64,000 bases of DNA from Pseudoalteromonas sp. '520P1 No. 423' (GCF_001269985.1 NZ_BBZB01000002.1:744001-808000), one strand, 5' to 3'; shown: positions 17,090 through 29,800, numbered from the stretch's first letter. Numbers and translations: made by a program. Notes: generated from the sequence alone by a model not told the origin.

Positions 17090-17917
17090 ATGTCTTATCC
17101 TTATTTAGAAAGTGTCTTACTAGATTTAACCGGTATTGATACTGGCACACAGTTTATCCCTATGTTTGGCCTGTTAGTGATTTCAGCTTTATTGATTTCA
17201 CTGCATTTTGGTAAAAAGAAATTAGCAGAACTAAATGTTAAAGATTTGGATGGTGAATACTTTGAAACCACCATATTTTATGCCTTTGTAGGTGGTTTGA
17301 TAGGTGCAAAACTATTACATGTTTTTGAATTTAGAGGATATGGTATCGCGGACCAATTATTCTCGCGCGGTGGTTTTTCAATTTATGGTGGTTTAATTTT
17401 AGGTTTTATCACAGCCATATTTATGCTTAAACGCAAGAAAATTGCAATTTTATCAGCAACTGACATTGCTGCACCTTACATAATGCTTGCCTATGGTATA
17501 GGAAGAATAGGGTGTCAAATATCAGGTGATGGTGATTGGGGTCAAAAAGTGAATATGGCAGCTAAACCGAGTTGGTTACCTGACTGGTTTTGGACTCAAA
17601 CTTACGATAATAACGTAGCAGGGCAGTTTATACCTGCTCCAGGTGTTTACCCAACGCCTATGTACGAAACGCTATTAGCTTTTGTTAGCTTCTTTATATT
17701 ACGCGCTTGTTTCAAGTTTAAAGCGTCAGCAGTTGGCTTCACTTTTGCTATGTACTTAATATTATCAGCCGTGAACCGCTTTATGGTTGAGTTTATTCGT
17801 ATTAATCCAAGGTACGATGTTTTAGGTTTTGAGTTATCTCAATCACAAATCATTTCACTCGTTGTACTGAGCGCTGGCTTATTCTTCTTAGTTAAATCTT
17901 TAAAACAAAGTAAGTAA
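17090..17917 (+). CDS. Divergent prolipoprotein diacylglyceryl transferase (Lgt) paralogue
   Basis: A 275-residue integral inner-membrane protein with about seven membrane segments. The Lgt signature is recognisable as GRIGCQISGDGDWG (residues 138-151), with the conserved loop GGFSIYGGLILG near 94-105, YPTPMYE, and RFMVEFIRINPRY near the C terminus. Canonical Lgt transfers diacylglyceryl from phosphatidylglycerol to the lipobox Cys. Here the essential His of HGGL is Tyr99, the signature Asn is Cys142 and the signature Glu is Asp147, while Arg139 and the late Arg are kept. It is therefore unlikely to be the housekeeping Lgt; either the specificity or the reaction is changed. It is a single gene with its own promoter and terminator, next to several pseudogenes. 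The family call is firm; the function is not. Confidence 0.75.
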   Translation: MSYPYLESVLLDLTGIDTGTQFIPMFGLLVISALLISLHFGKKKLAELNVKDLDGEYFETTIFYAFVGGLIGAKLLHVFEFRGYGIADQLFSRGGFSIYGGLILGFITAIFMLKRKKIAILSATDIAAPYIMLAYGIGRIGCQISGDGDWGQKVNMAAKPSWLPDWFWTQTYDNNVAGQFIPAPGVYPTPMYETLLAFVSFFILRACFKFKASAVGFTFAMYLILSAVNRFMVEFIRINPRYDVLGFELSQSQIISLVVLSAGLFFLVKSLKQSK

Positions 17918-17933
17918 AACTCTCCTATTAAAT

Positions 17934-17955
17934 ATTGGCTGTTAATTCAGCCAAT
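17934..17955 (+). terminator. Hairpin after the Lgt-like gene
   Basis: ATTGGCTG / CAGCCAAT with a six-base loop lies 17 bases after the stop codon. The following sequence is only moderately T-rich, so termination is likely but not certain. Confidence 0.65.
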
Positions 17956-18177
17956 GTTCTGTAATTCTTGTTAAATCAATTGCTATCAAAATGCTAAATA
18001 ATTTCATCACATAATCTCATTTGTACATAGAAAATCCTATACGTTTAATATAACTCCTCCCTAAATTGTCTAACATGAGCCAAATTTAAAGCGTCAATAT
18101 ACTTCGATAATTATGGAATTATATTGACTTATGCGCATTGTCGGTACGTCATTTCGGTTAATCTGGAATTAAGATGT

Positions 18178-18600
18178 ATGTTTAATAATTTACCAAAGCA
18201 CTCAGTTGCAAGTATTACTGAAAAGCTAAAATCGGCAACAACCCAAACTCATGCCCCAAGAGTATTAGTTTTATACGGTTCATTAAGAGAAGGTTTTTAC
18301 AGTAAGAAGTTGGCGTTAGAAAGTGCTAAAATCTTGACATAATTTGGCGCTGAGGTACGTATTTTTGAACCAACAAATTTACCAATTTTTGATGGTGAAT
18401 CAAGAGACCACCCAAAAGTAAAAGAATTAGTTGAGCTTGCAATATGGTCAGAAGCTATGGTTTGGAGTTCCCCTGAGATACATGGTAATTTTTCTTAAGT
18501 ATTCAAAAATCAAATTGATTGGATCCCGCTAAGTATGGTTGCTGTTCGTCCTACTCAAGGGCGCACGCTAGCTATTATGCAAGTATCGGGGTCAAAATGC
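18178..18600 (+). pseudogene. arsH: Broken arsH-like NADPH-dependent FMN reductase
   Basis: Reading one frame through two stops gives a clear ArsH/flavodoxin-like reductase: RVLVLYGSLREGFYSKKLA (FMN phosphate loop GSLRE), GAEVRIFEPTNLPIFDGE, DHPKVKELVELAIWSEAMVW, and [20 protein letters not shown] followed by [11 protein letters not shown] stops interrupt it at 18,340-18,342 and 18,496-18,498; the first replaces a codon where CAA would fit. The homology stops abruptly near 18,598, losing the C-terminal third. Intact ArsH proteins are about 230 residues and act as quinone or organoarsenical oxidoreductases. No other ars gene is nearby. This is a dead copy. Confidence 0.85.
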
Positions 18601-18742
18601 CATCACACCAACTAGATGCTTCAGGACCTTCGGCAAGAATAGATTTGCTCACCGGCTTTAACAATTTTTGAATATCAAACTCTGCTGGAGCTGCGAATGC
18701 AGTCAATGGTGAAAGACACAATAAAGCCATTAATTTTTTCAT
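18575..18742 (-). pseudogene. 5' stub of a secreted-protein gene
   Basis: The minus-strand frame from ATG 18,742 encodes a good signal peptide, MKKLMALLCLSPLTAFA|APA, followed by EFDIQKLLKPVSKSILAEGP and [10 protein letters not shown]. It then runs into antisense arsH sequence near 18,598 and stops. Only about 48 native residues remain. I do not recognise the protein. Both this stub and the arsH fragment end at the same point, which marks a deletion or rearrangement junction. Confidence 0.6.
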
Positions 18743-18887
18743 TATTTTTTCTGTTGCTATGTTTTGTTCTTGTTGTGGGTACAAGTTATCTTCAATTGCA
18801 ATGTGTGTAAAGCTTTTGGTTACAAAAAGTGATTAGGGGCAGTTTTTTGCGTGCTATCGGTGGGGTTTTTGTGGTTATCGGAGGGTA

Positions 18888-18918
18888 ACCTTCAAATATG
18901 AAAAAAATATTTGAAGGT
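18888..18918. other. Perfect 12-bp inverted repeat
   Basis: ACCTTCAAATAT / ATATTTGAAGGT with a GAAAAAA loop sits alone in the 330-base gap between the secreted-protein stub and the next gene. It has no T-run. It could be a relic of a small mobile repeat or an RNA hairpin. Nothing else is visible in 18,743-19,072. Confidence 0.45.
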
Positions 18919-19072
18919 ACTTTGCATTTGCGCTTAATTTATCCAATTTAGCATCATTTAGATAATCACAGCGTTGGATAAATCAATAAAAAATGCGACA
19001 ACTAGCGGCACTATAATAAATGCTTTAATCAGAAAAGAGCAATATATGGGTTATGTCACCACTTATAGGACT

Positions 19073-19552
19073 TTAAATCTTAGGTGTTTTGGGTGGTTTT
19101 ATAACCAATGATTGTTGAATGCTTTGTATAATTTGTGATAGCGTTTGGTTGCCCATTCCCCAGTCACCGTTCCAAAATAATGTGGCCATATCAATTACTA
19201 ACCATTGCTCAAGTTGATTAAATTGTAGCGCGATTTCTACAATTTCACGGTGTTGTGGTGCGAGTTCGTCAAGTTCATTTGCACCTACATGTTCCATTAG
19301 GTCTTTTGCAACATCAGCATAAGGTTTGTCATGAGATGCTGAGTTTGCAGAATAAGCTTTTAATATAAATTGCCATTGAGTACAGTCTAATGTTGGTAAT
19401 GCATGTATCATTGCCAGATCAGCAAAGTGCACTGATAGATTGAGGTTTTTACCGTATTCCTTGCCTTCACTTTCAGTCGCTCTATTTGCTACAAACTTTT
19501 GAGCTTGCTCACCAATTGATACTTTTTTTGTAATTGCTTTTTGTTTTTTCAT
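19073..19552 (-). CDS. Hypothetical protein, 159 residues
   Basis: I do not recognise this protein. It has a Lys-rich N terminus (MKKQKAITKKVSIGEQAQKF) and then a mostly helical, acidic and hydrophobic body with ALPTLDCTQWQFILKAYSAN, AQ-rich and EL-rich stretches, LEQWLVIDMATLFWNGDWGM, and a Pro/Lys tail KPPKTPKI. No signal peptide or membrane helix is seen, so it is probably cytosolic. The ATG at 19,552 is preferred over an in-frame TTG four codons upstream. Its intact frame among pseudogenes suggests it is functional, or only recently orphaned. Confidence 0.6.
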   Translation of the reverse strand: MKKQKAITKKVSIGEQAQKFVANRATESEGKEYGKNLNLSVHFADLAMIHALPTLDCTQWQFILKAYSANSASHDKPYADVAKDLMEHVGANELDELAPQHREIVEIALQFNQLEQWLVIDMATLFWNGDWGMGNQTLSQIIQSIQQSLVIKPPKTPKI

Positions 19553-19730
19553 TATTTTGCTCAATGACCTAACTTAAATTTAATTTAAGATTTTTTAGAA
19601 GAGTAATACTTGCGACTATTATAACAGTAGACACTGTAATAACGCGTTAGATTTTTAATTGATGTTATTAATCTTTTTAGCTATTTGTGATATTTGAATA
19701 TACAAAGCTTAAGCTTCTTTAATATTTCTA

Positions 19731-20056
19731 CTATTCCATAAAACAAGTGCTCAAAATGGTTGGTAGATTTGATTTAAAATCCGGATGATTTTTTTCATGG
19801 ATCAATACTGCTATAGATTTCTTTAATTTATCCAGTTGATTTGTGGGAACAGCCGCGCGAACTTGTAATAAGTGCCAATGGAACATTTGTTCTGATGATA
19901 AAGAATTTTTAACTTTATCAAGTAATAATAAAGATCGTGAAGGCTTAACATATAAAAAATCTTCTATTTTTTTAAAATTTCATTTGTATTATTAGACTGA
20001 CTTGACACAACTGAAAAATGGCTCAGCATTAAAATCAGATACATGAGAGTTTTCAC
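19731..20056 (-). pseudogene. Frameshifted, truncated periplasmic sensor-like fragment
   Basis: From a GTG at 20,056, preceded by AAGGA five bases upstream, the minus strand reads MKTLMYLILMLSHFSVVSSQ, a signal peptide, then SNNTNEILKK. A run of seven A (19,967-19,973) is one base short; restoring one A continues IEDFLYVKPSRSLLLLDKVK, then EQMFHWHLLQVRAAVPTNQL and EKNHPDFKSNLPTILSTCF before TAG at 19,731. The helical periplasmic start resembles the N terminus of TPR/GGDEF-type membrane sensors of Alteromonadales, but this is a resemblance only. The frame is also open for about 30 codons upstream of the GTG. All downstream domains are missing. Confidence 0.6.
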
Positions 20057-20837
20057 AGTATTCCTTATTTGTAGTAAAGCATTATTTAAATCTAGAGCGA
20101 CTGATTCAACTTGTAAACCTTGTTTGAGTAATTTAGTGTTTTATGCCGGAATTCCAATCAGTTATTTAACAACAAAACCTATACTTTTTTAGCACCTTAT
20201 TATTCAACAAAGACCATGCATATTAAGTGTTTATATAATTTAAAGTTAACATGCTCTAGAAGTCGTTTACTTGTAAAAGGTTAATTTTAGAGTCTTTAAT
20301 CGATGTGTTTTTAGAGTATTTTATACGGTGATGTATTTTTAGGATAAAATTAAGCCGTATACCTACTTGAATAGTTAGTAGAATAAAGTTCCTTAGTTCT
20401 TTATTTAAAAAACAGTACGCTAACTTTAAAGGCTCTCAAGCTTCGCTTATGAATTGCGCTCATGCGCATTGGCTATTAACTAAACAGGTCCAAATATTCA
20501 CACTTCCCCCTAAAACCTAAAGCCCTGATTAATTTAAAGTGAAATTGTTAACCTTACTGGTGTGAATTTAAAATACATTACTTAGCGAGTTAAGTCTTTT
20601 AATATCAAATAAGTAAATTAACAACAAATATGTTCCTAAGTCTATAAAAAATATATAAATTAACGTAAATAAAGTTTTATTTTACTAATTTTAAATGTTA
20701 GAATCTGCGCGAAATTACAATTATAGGTACAGCAGTATTGTAATTATTTACGGAATTACCATCGTGTTCTATGTATCTAATATTTTAGATAGTGAAAATG
20801 AGGAATTTCTTGCTATTAAAGATATATAGGATTTGTA
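20057..20837. other. Long non-coding leader region of the giant gene
   Basis: About 780 bases without a convincing gene. Near the 3' end, AATTACAAT (20,713-20,721) and ATTGTAATT (20,737-20,745) form a 9-bp inverted repeat with a 15-base spacer about 100 bases before the start codon, a possible regulator site or mRNA stem. No classical -35/-10 pair stands out in the AT-rich sequence. The giant gene's ribosome site is AGGA at 20,828-20,831. Confidence 0.4.
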
Positions 20838-23800
20838 ATGTTTAAAAGGATTTTAATTTTAGGGCTTTTGATTTTAAGTCATGTCGCTTTATCTGAGCCT
20901 AATTTTGATATTCGAATCTCAGGAAAATTAACCACTAATAACCTGCATAGCTATGTTTTGACAATCGATGATTGTACTTCTATATCCTTTGTTGAAACCG
21001 AAATTGAAGGGAAAGCGCTCTTATTACAATCATCCGTTAATCAGTCTTCCTTTGTTGGTTGTGAATTCACAATTCCGGTATCTTCTGGTACGCCTTTTAC
21101 TCCCCATGCAAAAATTACCTTAAAAAATGGGACACAACTAAATTACACTGAAACTTTTGAAATTGAGAGCAATGCTCCTGTATTTGAATATAAAGGGTTA
21201 TCAATAAATGATAACGATAATGCTCAATCAATTTCAGTTCAGTTTGATAGTTCTGATGATATTGATATTCAATATGTTGCTGTTGATATTGTTGGTTTTA
21301 AAGCTTCATCACTTAAAAATGTCGGAGGTATAATAGATGAAGTAAAGCCTTTAGCTTTTGCGAATAGTCAAGGATACAAACGTATATTTCCAAAAATGGA
21401 TAATCAAACTGGATTTATATTAGACATACCACTTATTACCTCATTAACTAAAAATCAAATAGCAAGCGATGGCTTAGTCCTAATAGATGCTTATGTTGTT
21501 GATTCTTCTGGAAATAAAACAGCATTTTCTTCTATTGAAACAACGGGTGGAGAGATAGAAGAAAAAGCAATTTCTTGGACTTCACAACCATCAAACATTG
21601 TTATCACTGATGTTTTACAATCTATTTCTATAACTCCGATTATTAATTTTGAATTTCGAGGAGAAGTTGAGATGATAGGTTCTGGAAGAGGTGTTACTTA
21701 TACATCTTTAGATCCGGAACAAATTTTTATTTCAGATTCAGGGGTTATTTACGTTGATTCAGAAATTGAGAATATTGATAGCAAAGTCATACTGTCATAT
21801 CCAGGTCTGCCCGACTTACAGATAAATGTTCAAGTGGATTTAAGTAAAGAATTAAAAAGTTTGCAGTTTAAAGGTTTTTCAGATGAGAAACTGATAATTC
21901 CTTCTTTAAATCAAAGTATTGTTTTACCTGAAATTGAAGCAATTTTTGATGATGGTTCTTCTCAGGTTTTAGCTGATCAATTTCCATTAACATTATCTCT
22001 CCCCAGTTCAGCTAAGGGAGTGTTAGAGCTATCAGGTAATTCATTAAAAGCATTAAAACCAGTATCTATAAATGCGCCAATACCATTAAGTGTTAAATTA
22101 ACTGGAGATGCTAGCGTTGCTGGTTATTTAAATATTGTTGCTTTAGATGCTAAACCAATTATCAGCTTAGATATAAAAAATAAAATAGTGTCTGGAGAAG
22201 TTTTAACTATTAAAGCTAAAGCAACTGATGATGTAAAAATTCATAAAGTTAACATATCAATTGATGGCACCATTATAGCGAGCCCATTAAGTGCCCCATT
22301 TAAAGTCGAACTACCAATTACTGATGATCTTATTGGTCAAACTCTAAAAGTTGAAGCTACTGCAATTGATAGTGCAGGTCAATTATCTCCAATAGTGACT
22401 CAATCAGTGCAAGTTTTAGACAAAAATGAAATAAATCTACCTGAATTCAACTTTGAATTACCAACAGATAATCAAAGGGTTATAGAAAAAAGCCCGCTAC
22501 TTTTCCAAATTACGCATGAGTTAGGCCTTGCAAAATATGCTTACGATAAACAGTCAGGTATAAAAAAGATTGAATTTTATTTAGATGGTGAGCTAATTGG
22601 TAAAAGCAAAAGTCCTGGGTATATAATTCGAAAAAAAGAAACAGTTTCAGGTCCAAAAGATTATATTTATGAGAACTGGACTTATGAAGGGATTACGCCG
22701 ACAAGTGTACTCACTGAAAAATCTTTACCTGTTTTTGCAAAGATATTTATGGGTGAAAATGGAGAGGATACAGATACTAAATTATTAAGATTACTTAAAA
22801 ATTCTCCTGCTCATGTATCAATTTCAAAACCTCATGCTCAAAAAAACGTAATTGCAGGGCAAGAAACAAAAATTGAATTAGCAGTATCAGATGATACTTT
22901 ATTTTTTGGTACAGATGTTGAAATTTTATTAAATAATGAAGTAATAAAAGAAATTCGCTTTGCAGATAAACAAAAACAATTAACTACTTCTTATGAAAAA
23001 AACTCAGAAATCATCTTTGATAATATTCATATATCAAATGAGAAATTAGGTGAATCTATTCTATTTGAAGTTAAAGTAACTGATTTTCATGGTGAAATAT
23101 ATAACTCAGAACAAATCAAACTAAATGTTAAAAATGACCAACCCCCTACAGTAGGTATTACAACTCCATTTGAAGGCGATTCATGGGTAGCTGGTTTACC
23201 TATTGAAATAATGGCTGAAGCATCTGATGATATGAAAGTAGATAGAGTTGATTTTTTTGTAAATGAAAAAATAATAGGTTCTGATATCACTCCTCCATAT
23301 AGTATTGTTTACCAAACTCCAATAATAACTCAAGGAGAACAGGTACTTGTGGTCAGAGCCGAAGCAACAGACTCTAGTCAGCAAAAAGCGTTAAGTCAAA
23401 ATGTAAATGTGACTCTTGGTTACGATCAACAGTCTCCTGTAATTCATTTTGTTTCACCACAGATAAATGGTACCGCGGGCAATAATAGTACAGCAAATGT
23501 AGTAGAAAACACTTCACATATGGTTAAGGTAACAGGATATGACAATGTGGGCGCTAAAGGTTTTAAATTAACAGGGTTAAAAAAAGAGGGGGCAATTTAC
23601 AAACTGACAGGTAAACCTCAAGATATCATCACAGAAAATGATATTCCATTGCAGCTACTCCCTGGAGGAGCACATGCATTTTCTATTGTCGCATATACTA
23701 CAATGCCGAATTTTATCGGGCATGGTGGTAGTGATTTTGATGTGTATAGTTTAAACATTGAAGTACTAGACGAGAGAGGTAACATAGGAAAATCTGATCT

Positions 23801-26800
23801 TCAAATCTCAGTAATACAAGATTCTATTCCGGAAGTTACTGATATACAGGTGACAAGATCACAATACAGAATACATGATAATTTGGATGTCACCATTTTT
23901 GCAAAAGATGACGTTGAAATTAATACTATTCAATTAAAGATACTTAATTCACAAAATGAACTGTTAGCCGAATTATTCTTAGATTCAAATAATGGCTTAA
24001 AAACTCACGCAAAAACCCATGGTACATTTACTTTTGATCTAAAAACTTTAGATCTTGAAAACCAATCACAACAATTAAAATTAGTTGCTATCGCAAAAGA
24101 TAGTTCTGAACAAGAGTCAGTTCAAAAGAGTAAATCTATTAACGTTGTCATAGACGATAAAGGACCAATTTCTAGTATAAATAAACCAGTACCAGGCTCT
24201 GTCATACAAAAAGGTGTTGAGCATGAAGTGCAATGGTCAGTAAAAGATGCATCTCAGATAAAAAACGCTCAATTAATGGCTAATGGTATAATGATTGATT
24301 CATTTTCTGGGAGCGAAAATGCTTTTTCAAAATTGGTTAAATATACAGTAAATCAAATAGGTAAAGTCGTTTTTGAAATTAAAGCATCTGATAGTTTAGA
24401 TAACTCATCAACCAAAACTTGGGAATACACAGTAGAAGAAACAACGCCTCCAACAGTAAAAATAACGCAACCAATATCTGGTGAGCAAATATATGAAGGT
24501 GAGAACTTTGCCATAAACTCAGTTATTAATGATGATGGTTTGGTTTCACAAGTTACTTATGAATTACTAGTAAATGATGTAATAGTAAGAACTGAAATAG
24601 TTAGCTTTGACTCAACTAAAAATGTTGAAAATTATTTTAGCACGTCGATGCGATTGCCTAATATCTCACCTAACTCTGTTGTGAAGTTAAGAGCTACTGC
24701 ATTAGATAATCATAATTTAACAGCGAGTAGTGATATAGAAATTAGTGTGTTGGATGATATCAATAGCCCAAGCCTGATTATGTCAATACCTGGAAACGAT
24801 ATAGATCTATTACCTGGAGAATATTTAAATATCGAAGCCATAGCAATTGACGATATATATATAAAGGATATTCAGGCAATATTAATTGATGAAGAATTAA
24901 ATGAAGTTGTACTAGCTTGGGATCAATTGAGTAGAACTGATTCAATTAAAAGTATTAAAATCCCAGATCCAATCACAATTGGCTCCACTATAATTAAAGA
25001 AAAATTTCAAACAGATATTGTCGGAAAAATTAAGCTTCAGTCTCATTTATATAACAATATAGATATGCCTTATCAATTAAAATTAAGGGCACAAGATGAA
25101 GGGATCAATGTAACTGAATCTGCAAGTATTACATTAACATTAAAACCTGACAACGTACCGCCAGAGGTAACAGTAATATCACCGGTAGATCAATTTGTTG
25201 AAAATCAAATTGTACCTTTAAAAATTAATATTAAAGATAATGTTCAGCTATCAGGCTATAAAGTATATTTCCAGGATAACAAAGATTCACCAATCGTCGC
25301 AGAAACAGGTTTACAGGTGTCAGAAGTTCTTTTAAGTCCTGAGGATGGTAGTTCTGAGCTTAATATTAATTTGAATGACTTTTCACCTATTCCAGAAGAA
25401 GGTAAAGTGATTTCAATTATTATTGAAGCATGGGATAAAGAAAACAATAAATCATCTATCGTACACCAATTTAATATTGTTCAAGATAAAAAACCATTAA
25501 TTACTGTATCAGCACTACATCCCAAAAAACCTGTACAAGGTGGGGTGGTATTTTATCAAACACAAGTATCAGATGATTTTGCCAATGAAAACGAGCCTGT
25601 TATAGCTGCATCACTAACAACAAGTTTTGATTTTTCTGATAATAAAAGGAAAAGTCGATTTTGGCGAGATGCAGCTCTAAGTATTGAAAATAAAAAAGAT
25701 GATTTTCTTGTTTTTGGAATAGATTATCCTGAATCAAACAGTAAATGGGTATTGAATATTGATGATGAATATTTGGTTAAGTTTATACCTGGTGAATTAC
25801 AAGTATATAATAGAGAATTTGATTTAAATAAGGTACTAAAACTAAATTCAGTAAATAATGATGTCGTTAATTTCAAGCTTAAGTATATCACAGATAGTGT
25901 CTGCCCTTCATTATGGCAAGAATTAACAATAGATGCGAATCAAGGAGTTAAGTTAGCAGATATTTTACCTTATGGCGTAACTGAAGTTGTTTTAATACCA
26001 GTTCTTGAATCAGATCTGCCTCATCCCTTTATAAGACAAATTAGAGTTGATCTTCAAAAGCAAAGTGAACTAGAAGTATTTCCTGGAGAATCACAAGCAA
26101 ATAAAGTTTTAACTAAAGAAGCAAGGATAAGTATTGAATTAAAAGATCTGTCTGTTATTGAAAATAATTCATGGATAAATATCGGTCATTTAATTAAAAG
26201 TAATGGTGATAGGTATAATAAAGTAACTCAAACCACAGGCGATGTTTCACTATTGTCTGATTATAAAAACATTGAAAAGCTAAATGTTTTAGTTGCTGCG
26301 GCAGACCGTAATACTGCTCTAAATACACCTCAAGAAATTCAAACTATTCCATCTATTGAAATAGATATTGATATGGAAAGTCCGCAGTTAGCATCAAATA
26401 ATCCTTCAATTAACTCAAGTATTACAGCAGGACAAGTCTTAGATATAGATTCAATCATTCGAGACAACTCAAATCAACTTAGAAATGTTGAATATTTTTT
26501 AAATGATCAGAAGGTTGCTGAGCAAGGTTCTAGATTATTCAATCCACAATATAATTTGTTGTTACCAATAGCCACAGATCTAATCCCTGGTAGTCAAGCA
26601 AGCTTACGTATAGCGGCAATGGATATGTATGGAGAACAAGCAGAAGAAATACTGTATTTTCCAGTCACTAAGAACCAAAATCCTGAATTATATATCAATA
26701 AATTTGAATCTCATCGGTTAATAACAGATACGATCCGCTTAAATTATGGAGAATTCTGGGTGAAGCAAGGTGGAGAATTTAAGGTTTCTTATGATGTTAT

Positions 26801-29800
26801 TGATGATACAGGTATAAAAAAAATAGAGCTTATTAGGTTATTAAGTAATGGTTCTGAAGAAGTTGTATACAAGAAAGACTACCCATTAACATGTTCAGAA
26901 AAACCCATTACAACAGATGTTGTAACATTATCTACTATATTTTCATATGCTGAATTACAACAGTATGAAGTAAGGATCACTGATAATGTGGGTAACCTAA
27001 ATAGTAACCGTTTTTATGTTCATCCATTAGAAAATATAGTCCCAGGTATTCGAATAACATCTCCAGCCGAACAATCTTATATAACAGCTGGAAGTTTTAA
27101 CCTTAAAGTTCGCGTTTTAGTAACAGATGATATGCCGATATCGGATGGAAAAGTTGTTATGTACGCTAATGGTTTAAAGTTACAAATGTTAGCCGATTCT
27201 CTAATCGATACAGAATTAAATTCAACTGATATTCAATTTCTAAATGAAATCTATGATGACTTTCAGCGTAACTATGGTACTGATGTGGCAAATGACTACG
27301 CTAAAATCAACAGTGCGAATGTAAGAGTTTATGAAAGTATAATGCAATTACCTATTCAGCTAGTTAAAAGTAACCAAGAAGTTGTTTTAACCGCTAATGT
27401 AAAAGATTCTGAAAACAGTATTGGAAGTGATGAAGTGATCTTTATTGGTGCTTCAGATGATATCCAACCTGAGGCTGCAATTATATCTCCAGTAGGGAAC
27501 CATTTTGTAACTGAAGCGAGTGATTTCGAATTACAGTTTAGAGCTTTTGATAATGTAAAAGTTGCAAGCCTCGAACTATCTATTGCATACGGCGTAAATT
27601 CAGAAAATAATTATATAAAAAATGATTATGAAACTCCTATTCGTATTATAGATTCAATTCCTGCAAGAGATTTTGAAACTATCACCAGTCAAATCGATAC
27701 ACCGATTTATTTGAATAATATATTTGTGCCAAAAATAAATGATTTATACACAAAGTTTCAAGGCCTAGCTTTTAATGAAGAAAATATATTTGATGTGTGG
27801 GTTAAATTACTAGCAAGAGATCATTCAGGAAATACCTATGAAGTTGAGAGAGCTTATAAAGTAAGGGTAGATGAAAGACCTGTGGTTGACATTGTAAGTC
27901 CTCTAAGTGGGGATAAAGTTGTTGAGAATAGTTTAGTTTCCGTCAATGTTCATGCTTATGATGATGTCTCTATCGCCTATGTCAATATGGTGGTAACTAA
28001 AGGAAATAAAGAAATATTCCACAAGAAGCTACGCCAAGGACCGTATACATTTACATTTGAGGCTCCAGAATTAAGTGAGTCTGCAGTTGACAATCAGTTA
28101 GTTATTAAAGTTAGTGCAATGGATCACTATGGAATTAATAATAATGATCCAGATAGGCACATTGCAACGGAAGAATTAATATTATCAATTAAAGGCGATG
28201 AACCTCCCGTAGTCGCTATAGGGGCACCAAACCAAGGCGAGGAATATATTGAAGGGCAGCATGTTTTAGTGCAAGTCAATGCAGCTGATGACATAGGTAT
28301 TAAACATGTTAGCTTAATGGTAAACGGTTTAATCACAGGTGAAAGTATATTAACAGATGCCCGGGCACCTTATGAGTTTTTAGTTGAAATACCATATGGA
28401 CAAAAAGCACGAGATGTAACATTTATTGCCACTGCTACAGAGCATAGAGTTATAGCAGAACCTCGTATCGTTAAATCTCAGCCAGTAAATATTTTAATAA
28501 ATAATGATATTACTTCACCAGAAATTACTTTTGAGTCACCAATATCAGGTCAGGTTGTGGTTGAAAAAGGTAATTTAAATTATTATTTATTGCCTACAGA
28601 TAATGTGGAGGTTACATCGGTTAAGCTGGAAATATTTGCATTAGATAGTTCTAGTGGCGACAGTAAGTTAATTGAGCAAAAATATTTATTAACTCCACCT
28701 TATTCTGGCGACTTCCAATTAAGTACCATAGAAAATTATTTAGGTACAACTCAAGATGGTGTATCAACATTAACATTAAAGATGGTTGCAACAGCCTTTG
28801 ACGGTGCGGGTAATAAAGGGAATAGTTCTGTAATTATTTCATTGATTAATAATTCTAAGCCTGTTGTAGAATCAATTAAACTTATTGATACTCAAGGACT
28901 AAATTATGAAAATGATAATGAAGTGACGCAAGGAAGAGAATTTTTAGTACAAGTATCTGCTACTGATGTTGAAAAAGGAGTTGATAGTATTCGTTTGTTT
29001 AAAGCAATAAACGCAAGTGAGCAAACCGAATATACTTTAGTTAGCGAAGACAGCGTAGCGCCATTTCAATTTAGCCAAGATACCTCAACTTTGGTTCCTG
29101 GTGATATTTTATCTTATAAAGCAGTAGCTAAAGATCAAGATGGCTATTTTTCTCACTTATCGAGTGCATTCGAATTTAAAGTTATAGCCGATAAGCCACC
29201 TGAAGTTGAAATAGTTAAGCCTTCAAGTGATCAATCTTATGTGATTTCGGGTGAATCTATCGAAGTTTTTGCACAGGTTAATGATGATCTAGGTGAGAAA
29301 GGAATCGACCGAGTTGTATTTATGATGAATAATGAAATTATAAATACTCAAACTAAAGCATACAAACCTGAAACATTATCAACAGTCAATAATCTGTACC
29401 GCGCAATAATTACACCCCCTGAAAATATAAAGGGAGTAAATATTCAAGTTGTTGCTTACGATAAACTAAATCAGTCAGGATTTTCGGATGTATTAACTCT
29501 AGGTATCGTAGAGGACACAGTTGAACCCAAAATCTTAGCTATATCACCTATAGACGGAGATATACTTCAATCTGGTACTAATCTCATTGCAAGTGTTGTA
29601 GTTCAAGATATGGGATCTGTAGAGCAAAGAACCGTTCTTCAAGAATGGGTCCGAGAGTATCAAGATAGCTCTAATCAATGGCAAGTGCTAGCTAAAACGA
29701 CAAGAGAGTTACTATTAAATGATGATCTCGCAGATGAGAATGGTTTACCTAAAAGTGAACCAGAAAAATATACTTATACTTACTTAACAGAATTTACTGA

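Noticed and set aside
18124..18177. Upstream TTG start extending the arsH fragment
   Set aside because: ArsH homology begins after the ATG at 18,178 and the extra residues look non-coding.
20700..20837. Riboswitch (for example c-di-GMP) in the giant gene leader
   Set aside because: Only a simple 9-bp inverted repeat is visible. The conserved GEMM-type motifs are absent.
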